From: Ailanthus altissimus
Taxonomy: Eukaryota > Streptophyta > Magnoliopsida > Sapindales > Simaroubaceae
Reading direction: 5' to 3'
Length of the DNA stretch: 64,000 nucleotides
NCBI GenBank assembly: GCA_946807835.1
Contig: OX327700.1
Location: 27,254,001-27,318,000, forward strand
Position 1 is the first letter of the stretch. Each line of letters opens with the position of its first letter. The position numbers and the translations under genes were made by a program. Positions 47,399 through 57,377 of the stretch are shown one piece after another. The notes below the pieces were generated by a model. The model was not told the DNA's origin and searched no databases. It worked only from the letters and a program-made list of their open reading frames with translations.

Positions 47399-49294
47399 TC
47401 ATATATTCTTCAAAGCTTCTATCAGCAGCTTATAGAGACCAAATCCACCTTGATGGCAGCTAGGCATTTTAGCTGCCATGCTCTCTAAGTCGATCTGAAA
47501 GATAAAAGCAACTAATGAGCATTATTTGACGATATAAATAAAAAGAATGATTATCTATAATCCTATGCAACAACTCATTATTTCAGCTCAAGCTTATTAC
47601 CCATAATATTATCACACCCCCACATAAAAAACCATCAACTTCCATATCAGAAAAAACTTCGATGAGCAGTGTACTTTAGGTAAGAGCTTCCCTATTTTGT
47701 TGTGTGTCACTAACACCATTTACTTCACCTAAAGTAATTTGATAACATGACCTTGCACCTGTGACAGTATGGATGATGGTGGCAATTTAGTACAGCTACA
47801 CAAGTTGTACACATGGGCGCATATCCAGACCCAGGTGTATCCTAGCCCATGTAGAATTGACAATTCTCCATTAGACCTTTCCTAAAGGAAAGTAATGCCC
47901 ATTGGCAAAAACAGAACCCAATACCCCACCCATCTAGAAGCCAAGAGTCCAGTCACTAGGCTAGGACATCGGTGGCCCTGCAGTAGTTATATTAGTTAAT
48001 AATTAAGGAAAACAGATGACAAAACAATAACCCATGACCAACATTTCACTGCCACATGGCCCAGACCTATCAACAGTCATCATGTTAATACAATCTACAA
48101 GTAACCTCATGCCAAACTCCACAACCACTTCATAAACTATGGCATCCCATCCTATAGACATTTCTATCGCATTATTATTACCACTGGCATTGTACGATCA
48201 CCTATATTGCCTACACATTTCTCATATTCGTCGTCACTGTTGCATCACCAGGTGCTTGACCAGTGGCTAGAAAATAAAGCAAGCAATTACACAAAAAAAC
48301 TAACCACATCTTTGAAGTGTAGGATTGACATGAAAGAGGGAAAAAGAAAATTGAACTTACCATTGAAACTGTATAAAGTTAGGGTGACTCATAGCCATCT
48401 TGTGCAGTAGAATACAAATGTTGAATTTCTTTTGACTGAAGACTGCATTTTATGTAGACAAAAGCAGCTGGTCTAACATTCAACTGCCTGCGGGATATAC
48501 CAATGAAAAGTGGTGGGTTGCACTGGAAGAAAAATCATAGACTTAGGTAGTCATGGGTAAGTAAGAAAGAGGGATAACGACTTGGTATCTGAATAAAGAC
48601 TGTCACTCACAAGAGATTCTGCAGGTACTCCAATTTTCTTCTACTACATGAATAATGCTATCAAACATCTCTTGAGAAACCTTCTTATTAAGAATCTCAG
48701 ACTCTGTCAAGTCCTTTCCGTGCTGATGAGATGTTATTCCATCCCGGAGCTGTCAATCATCAAACATATATCCTTATTGCAAATACATGAATAACAAGAT
48801 AACTGGCAGAATGCAAATTACATTCGGGTAACCTTAGACCCCAAACTAACTGCTCCCCATCAGCAATATATAGATTAAAAGAACTGCATAGCTACTTCCA
48901 GTACCTCTGGATGACCTCCTGGAAAGACGAAGTGTCCAGGGAATTCTCCGATTTTATTACTTCTTTGCAATACGAATATTTTCTTGTCAGATGTCTCCCT
49001 ACTGCACCATTACCCAGTGGACTTGCAGTATGCTGACATTGGATAGGATCATCTATACAAAACAAAGCTAGCAATGATCAAGAAATATGAATCACTTGAT
49101 AGATTATAAAAACGTTATTGAAATCCTACTAAGTTATCTAAGTTGATTTTCAGCGGTCAAAGTCAAGCAGTACCATGTTTATGCACACCAGTTAAGCTTA
49201 GCACCTGAAAATAAGAATTATTGATGTATTATTGCTGAATAAGAAATATAATTTTGTACATTATAATCTGAACTATGGCCTTCAAAGTTTCAAG

Positions 49295-49447
49295 TAGTGG
49301 ATTTAAGATTTATATAGTTCACTTAGTGGCTCAGAACTGTAGGGAGATGAAAAGATATGAGATAAATACAATAGTGGATTTAAGATTTATATAGTTCACT
49401 TAGTGGCTCAGAACTGCAGGGAGATGAAAAGATGCGAGATGAATACT
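49295..49447. repeat. 77-bp tandem duplication in an intron of the NUDT9-like locus
   Basis: Two copies begin TAGTGGATTTAAGATTTATA at 49295 and 49372, and both contain CACTTAGTGGCTCAGAACTG. They differ at only a few positions, so the duplication is fairly recent. Confidence 0.9.
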
Positions 49448-49610
49448 GGTTGTATATTTGTGTGCCTAACATGAATTAGTCCTATCATCACTGATGCAGG
49501 CAAGGAAAAATAAATCAGCAATAAGTACATTGTTGAGGAAATCACGCCATGCATTTCAATTTGACATCTCTATAGCATCAACTAAGCCACAACCTTAATA
49601 CTTCTTTTAC

Positions 49611-50525
49611 TGTATGCGCAGCGGAAAACTATAACTCACACCATAAGCAAGAACACATAAGATTAACACACCAATAAAGATAAAGAAAACAAACCAATCA
49701 CAAGACACAAGATATACGTGGTTCGGCCCAAATTATCTACGTCCACGGAAGATCTATGATCCAGCTTCTTTCTATTGAAATAGATCACTAAGTATCTTCT
49801 TACATCATCAATGATCCCACAAGACCCCTTAGTATCTCCCATAGAGACCTCTAAGCATCTACCCTTGATCATTATAACTCCCTAAGACCTCTCAGTATCT
49901 CCTCATAGGAGATTTTTACAAGAAACACAAGAATAGCCCGAGCATCTAAGCTTAAAGGATCTATGGTGTTTCTCTTTTATTCACTCAAAGAACCTAAAGA
50001 AGAAAACACCCCCAAAGGTTACACCCTAGTGCACCACGCACTTAGTGCCTACCTAGCTCCTCTATTCTCTCTTATGGTTACATCTTGAAACCTTAGATGC
50101 TTAATCTTAAACAAGGATTTACAAGTGTTTATATACGGTGTATTTCGTGCCTACAAACCCTATTCCTTGTTGGAGTAAGAGTCCACTTGTTTTGGAAGTC
50201 CAAAACTTCCCAAAACTAGAAATCTCAAACAAAAACGGACTTTTCCACGCATTTTGGCCCCGCGGCGCTGGCCCTTCTCGAGCCCAGCGCTGCGGCGCTG
50301 GCGACCCAGTGTTGGTATTCTGTGTTGAGCGCCGCAGCGCTGGTCAGCTCCCCGCGATTTCTTCTTTTTCTTCGCATCTTTGAGTCCCATTTCACTTCCC
50401 CTTTCGTGTCCCACATGTCCTAGACTTTTTTATAGGACACGTTCTTGACTTCTTGTGACTCTCTACTTTGGTATTCATCTCAATTCTTGTCCAACCAAAA
50501 TTGTTGAATCACCAATTTTCTAACA
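49611..50525 (-). mobile_element. Copia-type solo LTR in an intron of the NUDT9-like locus
   Basis: The LTR begins TGTATGCGCAGCGGAAAAC and ends CACCAATTTTCTAACA on the plus strand; it is in reverse orientation, as judged by the shared order with the Copia LTR (ATACGTGGTTCGG, CTACGTCCACGG, reversed TATA, GC-rich block). The GC-rich block (about 50258-50350) has repeated AGCGCTG motifs. Flanking five-mers (TTTAC and TACAT) do not match, so the target duplication is lost or the ends recombined. Confidence 0.75.
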
Positions 50526-50603
50526 TACATTAATAAAAATATACCTTCTGATGGAACCAGGAACTTTTCCCACAAAGGATATAAGTTTGTCCCCACAAAA
50601 GTC

Positions 50604-51195
50604 CTGGGTAGCAAGTAGATATATTAAACCATTATTTCAGAAGAAGAGCATCAATGAGATGCCAAATAAATCAATATATTACAGAGCAAATCAAGCTATA
50701 CTGGAGTTGGGAAATACTCTCACTGCAACAGACTCAAGAGGGATAGATGTCGCAAAAAATTCCTCTGGACAGAAATGGTACAAAATCCTTCAAAATTAGC
50801 TTACCTTAACAATTTGGGCTCTTAAAGATTATGAATATTTTTGCCTTCTTCAAGGTGGGTAAAGAGTAGTCGAAAATGGGATGGGAGAAAATTTTTGGAT
50901 GAAAATAATGTTCCTTTTGGTTGGCAAAATTTGGTTCATATATTATCTGCAAGTGATGAAACGAGGTTTACAATCATATGCCCATCTCAGTACTGCTGCA
51001 TTATTGTCTCCTTGACAATCTGGAGTGGTGGAAGTTACTCCAAAGTCAGTTCCATGACTTACAAAAGGATGGAGGGATCTTCAACAAAAGTGCTACCCCA
51101 AATTTGCAGAACGCGATAGCCCAATACTAATAAGCCTCTTAAGCCACTCAAGATCCCCCCTTATGTCCAAGTAAAACATCCATTAGAAGCTAAGT
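50604..51195. other. Stretch between Nudix exons, unassigned plus-strand ORF
   Basis: This is intronic relative to the Nudix locus. A plus-strand open frame at 50841-51119 (92 codons, with WDGRKFLDENNVPFGWQNLV) is more protein-like than most noise here and may be a fragment of a transposon-related protein, but I do not recognise it. Confidence 0.3.
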
Positions 51196-52277
51196 GCATA
51201 TTTGGGATTGCGGTGGATTGTCAAATAATTACTCGTTTGACAATCTAGCACTCAAGATATGTTTTGTAAACTTATTTCAAAAGTGATTTTCAAATAATTT
51301 GATCCTCAGATAATCTAATTTTGTATTGATTTTCAAAATTAGGCTGGGTAGCTTTTCCATAAGATGATTATTTGAGAATCTAATTTTGCAGAATACAAAA
51401 AATACCCTTACATCCAATTAGTTAATTTTCAAAACTGTCCTTACATAAAAATAAAATAATTATTTAAATATTCAAAAATTTTAAAGATATATTGTAGGCA
51501 TACATTGTTTCCTTGTCAATGACGGAACAGTGATTGAACAGTGACATTACCGGTGCCATCGAACTAAAAACTTTTCAATGCACCAAAATGGGTATCGCCA
51601 TCATTACAGAAGGTTAGTAGGTGGCAACCACCATCAAAGGGCGATGAATTATGGTGCATCGCCATCTCCATCAAAATCGACGGTGGCCAATGTAGCAAGT
51701 GGCCATCAAAATCGACGGTGGCCACTGCTACTTAGGTGGAGCATGCACCTCCTTACAATGTCCTTTACTAACGGTAACACCATCATTGTGTAGAAAGAAA
51801 AATTTCAACTTCAAAATACTTGTAGCCATTTGATCTAGTGCATAACAGTTACAACTGGAGATGTCTTTTTCTATTATAAATGCATTTTTATTTATTTTAC
51901 CAATTTGTATAATACAACAACATTTAAATAAATACTAATTAAAATAAAAACAATTGTTTATTCTTTTAAGTAAAAAAATATATAATCATAATATTTATTT
52001 GTGCATAATATGATAATATAATACAAATAAAATCTTAAAATTAAATTATTAATAAATAATACAAAAATATGAGTAACTATTATACGTGTCTGTTTTTGTC
52101 ATTGAACAATTGCACCACACTTTAAAATATATACCAAAAATCTATAACAAAATATTTAATAATTTATCTTATAATCTAACTTCACCAAACATGTTGTAAA
52201 ATAATTTGCAAACCTGATCATTTGAAAATTTAACTGAAAAACGATTATTTGAAAATCCAATACAATCCCAAACATAT
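51196..52277. mobile_element. Non-autonomous TIR DNA transposon (candidate)
   Basis: Imperfect terminal inverted repeats of about 34 bases face each other: ATATTTGGGATTGCGGTGG on the left (from 51198) and the complement of ATATGTTTGGGATTGTATTGG on the right (ending 52277). The interior (about 1 kb) has no transposase; it holds a short GC-richer part with repeated ATCAAAATCGACGGTGGCCA (51672 and 51706). I could not set a target duplication. Confidence 0.6.
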
Positions 52278-53312
52278 CCTAAATCTAAGATATATGTTTT
52301 GAAACTTAACTTATGTACTAAGCACAACTGTAACTGGGATTAAATATACAACAAAACATTAATAAAGTGATAAGGTGCGAAAGAGAGAGACCTTCAGCAA
52401 GCATTTTATGCCCTCCACACTGTGAAAACGCTAACAGAAACCTTTATATGTCAGATTAAGTCATTTAAAAAATTATCATTCCAGAATAAATTTTTTAAAA
52501 AAATGAAAAATCCTAACTATTTTGGATAAACTGGGATCTGGCAACAACAAAATTATGAACCAAAGAGAACCCAGTCTCGAGAGGATCTGCAAACTATCCA
52601 TGTTACAATTCCCTAATTCTTTGAATTGACCAGCACAAAAAGAAAAGAGTTTTCAGATAAGCATTTTAAGGCATTCTAGCCACAAGAACGAAGAGACACC
52701 ATATCATATTAATACAAAATATATCATACTTTTGAGTGCAGAGAAGCTAAGACATACCCTCAACTTCTTTCCATTAAACAAGGACTTGTTCTTCTGAACC
52801 CGTGAATCCCATATCTAAAAGAACAAAAAGAATAAATTAATAATGCGACAGTAAAAGTAATTTAGAACATAAACCAGCAGATGATTGACATTATGCTAAT
52901 ACGTTATTATAAGCCCATAATAAGGAGATATAAATTTACCTCTCTCACATACCATTAAAATCAGATAAAGAAAATTGAAAATCCACTACAAAGCTGGACA
53001 TAGAGTTTGATAAACAAATTCACATAAACCCCAAATCCACAGAAATTTAAAAAAAAAAAAGTTCGAAATTGAGAATTACCTCAGAAATAGAGTTCTCCAA
53101 GTTAATATCTGGATGGGGAATCCTGTCATATGAATCGTCATAAAGTACAGAGTCCTTCACCCGCAAGAACAAATGATACAAGCAAAGTTTAGATGCTGGC
53201 AGAATTTAAAGATCGTCTTAAAAAACAGAGAATGAAAAGAGAACCTGAGATGGTGAAAGACCATAGGGGCACGAGAGCAATAGCATGTATCAGAGTCAGC
53301 GGGCTTCTCCAT

Positions 53313-55121
53313 CGAGATCCCACAAAAAAGCGCGCTGAGACTTGTTTAGAAGTTAAGTTTTAAAAGTAGAGTTTTTTACGCGAATTTTTTTTTAATTATT
53401 TAGTTGTTAATTAATTTTTTTTAAATATTAGATTATTTAATTATATAATGTTAAAAGAATTTATTTATTATTAAATTATTAAAAAGATACTTAATAAAAT
53501 ATATATTTAAATTCTAAATAATTTAATATTTTTATATTTAACTTTAAATTTATTATGTATTTTTTAAATTTTAATTTTTTAAAACACGATAATCAAATAA
53601 AATTAATATATAGTAATCAACGAATAAATATAACTTATTATATTTGGTATAAAAATTAAAAATAAAATAATATTTTTTTGTTTAAAAAAATGAACAAATT
53701 TTTTTAATAAATTTTTATAAAAATATAATAGTAATATAGATATAAAGAACTAGAGATATTATGACTTTTAAAGAAATATTTAAAATATGTTAATTAAATA
53801 TATTTTTATTAAGAATACACTATGGAAATAAGAAAATATTATTATGATATATGTAACATTACACACATATTAAAAGACTCAAAAAAATTTATTCTCAAAA
53901 CCCTAAAAATTTGAGTTTTTATAAGTAGAAGTAAAATAACTTTTTTAATCTCCAAAACCTCTTTTTAAATTACAATCAAACGTTATCAAAAAATTTAAAA
54001 ACATTAAAAAACTCTTTTAACCAATAAAAATGCCCAACCAAACATACACTTATTCTTTAAATATTTTTTTTTTAGTTTCGAGTGTATATATCAATGCATG
54101 TAAATGAGTAATAGACAAATGAAAAATGTCTAAAAATAACTACTTTTAAAATGTTATAAATTTTTATAGTAAAAAAATATTTGACAAATTTTTAATAGCC
54201 AAGAAGATAATTAATAGACGAAATTGTCCTTATGAATAATATAACTCAAAAAATATTTGTAGCTTAAGCCACAAAATTAACAAAAAAAATTATTATTATC
54301 TAAATAGATTTGAAAAAAATACTATAAATATTAAGAATAAAAAATTTTGTATATTAATATACAAAAAGGTATGAAAATAATGAAATCGAATAAAAAATGG
54401 TTGACAAAACTAGAATTTCTCAACCTTGAGTGAGGCGAGGGGCGTTGGGCGAGTTGGGGCCTTGCGCAACGCCCTTCGCGTGAGGTGTGGCGTGAGGCCC
54501 CAACTTGCACAACACTCCGCACGTAAGGCGCGAGGAGAGGCCTCGCTCTACGTTTTGCGTGCGAGGTGTTGCGCAAGTTGGCTACGAGTCAGGCGTGAGG
54601 CCCTATTGACCTCAAACTTCTTCTTTGACTTTTTTTTACTATATTTTCATAGTTTTTTAGTCATTTTTAGTCAAAATTATCAATTTTCAACCTATTTTAC
54701 TTTAAATTACTCATTTAAACTATTTTCAAAGTATATTTTAATCAAAATTTCAAATAATTTATGAAAACGAGATGTAAAAATATTTTAAAGATAAAATGGT
54801 ACGAAAATTAGATGTTTGACTAATAAAGTTCATAAAATTATTTTGTGGTTAAATTAAAATTTTATTTTAAAAAATTAGCTATTTTTAAACATTTCCTTAT
54901 AAAAAAAAATCATTGGATTATTCTGACAAAACAATCAAAGCCAGACATATACACCATACAAAACAAATGACAAATGCTGAAGGGTCTCGTGTTAGCTATA
55001 GATATTGTCAAGCAAGCGAAGTTAACCTCTTGGTTCCATCATGTTGAGGGAGGAATTGCTCATTTTTCTCTTGAAATTACGTTAAAGCAAAGAGCCTTAA
55101 GTTCAACCTTAAACCCTAACT
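53313..55121. other. Intergenic AT-rich region with a GC-rich island
   Basis: 53340-54400 is strongly AT-rich with no gene. 54425-54605 is a sharp GC-rich island with inverted and direct repeats (see findings). A short plus-strand frame at 54974-55183 runs into the next LTR and is not recognised. Confidence 0.5.
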
Positions 55122-55885
55122 TCTATGCGCAGCGAATAACCTGTATATCAAGTAAAATAGCAAAAATTCAATGCAAAAAATAAAGATCACAACACAATCA
55201 CTTACGTAGTTCGGTAAATTGCATACGTCCACGGTGAATTCAAGGATCTTAACCTCTCTTAGTAACTCCTTAGAGATTTTATAAGAAAAACTCAATGAAG
55301 AACCCTCAAAAGGACCTAATGTTTAATGTACCCTTACTATACCAGGAACAATAAACACACAAACGACGGTTCCACCCTAGCGCACCTAAGCACTTAGTGT
55401 CTACCTAGTTCTTCCCTTCTTTTAGAATCTCTCTTAATGTATAATCTCAACTAAAAGGTTTACAAGTGTTTATATAGGGGTTATTTCGTGCCTATTAACC
55501 CTATTCTTTATTGGAGTAAAAGTCTATTTGTTTTGGAAGTTAAAAACTTCTTAAAACTTAAAAATCCGTATCAAATACGAACTTCGCCCGCTTTGGCTCT
55601 GCGGCACTGAGTACTTCGTGCCCGGCCCCACAACACTAGGGTTTTGGATTGGGTGCCACGACGCTCAACCTTGGGCGCTGCAATGTTGGCCCCTGTTCTA
55701 GTTTTTGCGTTTTTCCTTGCTTCCTTGGCATTTTTGAATCCCATTTCACTTCCCCCTTTGTGTCCTACATATCCTAAATTTTTCTATACGTGTTTTACAC
55801 GTTTTAGAATTTTTATGACTCTACTTTTTGATATTCATATCAATTTTTGTTTAAACAAAATTATTTAATCACCAAATCTCTAACG
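55122..55885 (-). mobile_element. Copia-type solo LTR, decayed, reverse orientation
   Basis: It is collinear with the LTR at 49611: TATGCGCAGCGAATAACC, ACGTAGTTCGG, CATACGTCCACGG, GTTTATATAGGGG, a decayed GC-rich block (55585-55695), TCCCATTTCACTTCCCC, and an end at AATCACCAAATCTCTAACG. The terminal TG and CA are mutated and no target duplication is visible. Confidence 0.7.
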
Positions 55886-56544
55886 TATTGCTTTTCAACC
55901 ATAAATTATGATTGAATTAAAAATGTAAACAACAGACTCGAATCGGATTATTATAGTCCAGCCCGAATTATCAACAGAAGAGCTTATGGAAACTTCAATC
56001 CCAGATCTCATGAGAGTAAACCAAAATTGGTCGAACTCTCTTAATCTATCTTGCTAACACGGAAAAGTTTCATTTCCTCTCCGTTCAAATATCTGCAAAC
56101 ATCATTGTACACCGAAAATTCATGACCACCATCATCGTTTGCGCGCCAACACTGTTAAATTTGTCATCTAAATTAATAGCTTAAAGGGTATAATTGTCAT
56201 TTTAAAATATTATTAATGTAAAAAAACAAACCCTCCTTTTACTATTCTAAAACGTTTTTTTTTTCCACTTCTATGACTAAATCAAAATTCAAAACCCCCA
56301 AAAACCAAAGCTTCTAATTTAAGCAAGGCGGCACACAACCACCACAGTGGCCACACGACTTGAACATATACAATAGTAGTGCAAGGCCACCACATAGTCT
56401 AGCAATGGCCACGCGAGGGCTAGAAATGGTTGCACAAGGCCATTGTTCAGTCTAGTAATGGCCTCGCGTGGTTGCGTGCGTCGTTTAGCAACGGTCACGC
56501 TAATGACAATTGTTTAAAGACTTCTCTCTAATCTCCTTTTACTT
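55886..56544. other. Intergenic region
   Basis: I see no gene. From 56325 to 56515 a unit of the type GGCCACNCGA-TAGCAATGG recurs several times in degenerate form, as short GC-richer repeats. The LINE fragment begins directly afterwards. Confidence 0.4.
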
Positions 56545-57377
56545 GAAATCTAGGGCGGTTATTTGGGCGGGATCTTTATCGAGTGTCAGATATTATTCTC
56601 CCGGATGTGGGTTGGAATGTACCTCTCATTAAAGATCACCATTGGAAATTGATGTTAATATTATTAACACCATTCCAGTGGGAAGCTTTAGCGGACAAGA
56701 CAACATTCTATGGCATTTTCCCACTGCTGGTGTGTTTTTTGTTAAATCTGCATATCATGTGGGACGGGACCTACACTTGGCTAATTCAAATAGGAGTAAT
56801 AGTGGTTGTCTAAGGGATTTATGGCGGAAGCTGAATATCCCCCTAAAACTAATCATTTTCATTTGGCGGAGTGTGCTGTGTATTCTTCCAACAAGGGCAA
56901 ATTTGCAGCGGCGTGGTATTGCTCTTACTCCTCTATGTGCACGCTGTGGTGATGAGGATGAGTCGGAGTTGCATGCTTTATTCAAATGCCCGTTGTCTGC
57001 AGAAATATGGGAGAATTCAATTTTTGCCGAGAAAGTCATTGAAGACACTTCACCATCTTTTAACCATCTGTTCTCTCAGCTGGTGTCTAGTCTGAATACG
57101 GATGATCTGGAGTGTTTATGCATGCTGTTATGGTCTTGCTGGACTGCTCGCAACCTGGTTCTTTTTCAGCAAAAATAGATTTGTGCTTTTGGGGTTGTTT
57201 CTCGTACTGGGATATTTCTGTATAAATTTCAAAATTGTAAAGTGCTTGCTGCCGGTCGTCTTCTCTCTACCGTGACTTACCCATCTACTTCTCCAACTGG
57301 TCTTCCCAGTGTAGAGTCAAGGAAGCACCCATCTACTTCTCCAACTGGTCTTCCCAGTGTAGAGTCCAGGAAGCAGG
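56545..57377 (+). pseudogene. LINE (non-LTR retrotransposon) 3' fragment with zf-RVT domain
   Basis: The reading starts with SDIILPDVGWNVPLIKDHH (from 56586), shifts frame near 56640 and continues as an open frame to 57178. It contains the zinc-binding reverse-transcriptase-associated domain: FIWRSVLCILPTRANLQRRG, then CARCGDEDESELHALFKC (C-x2-C ... H-x4-C), then LLWSCWTARN. Plant LINEs carry this between RT and RNase H. The RT itself is absent and sequence after the stop is only partly readable. It is a dead, truncated copy. Confidence 0.82.
57279..57374. repeat. 48-bp tandem duplication at the LINE 3' side
   Basis: Two exact-length units, 57279-57326 and 57327-57374, begin ACCCATCTACTTCTCCAACT and end GAAGC. 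They differ at one base (TCAAGG against TCCAGG). Confidence 0.95.

Larger units (their letters stand above)
47399..53312 (-). pseudogene. Nudix hydrolase 9-like (NUDT9) gene, probably a pseudogene
   Basis: Nudix hydrolases cleave nucleoside diphosphates linked to X; the substrate of plant NUDT9 is not settled. Exons read on the minus strand: 53245-53312, 53080-53154, 52758-52814, 52392-52419, 50545-50603, 48905-49052, 48611-48749, 48361-48522 and 47399-47494. Family-like peptides include LLLSCPYGLSPSQ, SYDRIPHPDINLENSISE, TFVGTNLYPLWEKFLVPSE, QCQHTASPLGNGAV, GEFPGHFVFPGGHPE, PLFIGISRRQLNVRP and MPSCHQGGFGLYKLL. Lesions: the MEKPADS start at 53312 is out of frame with the rest of exon 1 (an in-frame ATG exists at 53286); a one-base loss follows GNGAV in 48905-49052; a one-base gain breaks the Nudix box in 48611-48749 after VVEE; TAA interrupts 48361-48522 after DGYESP; and an exon expected between 52392 and 50603 was not found. 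Splice sites are intact, so decay is recent, or some lesions are sequence errors. Confidence 0.82.

Noticed and set aside
50160..50416. GC-rich ORFs within the solo LTR at 49611-50525
   Set aside because: They arise from the CAGCGC-rich block, whose base composition removes stop codons. There is no protein similarity and no conservation of frame with the related LTRs.
54331..54764. Arg/Ala-rich ORFs over the GC-rich island
   Set aside because: The arginine-alanine content follows from GC repeats on both strands, with no domain and abrupt AT-rich ends.
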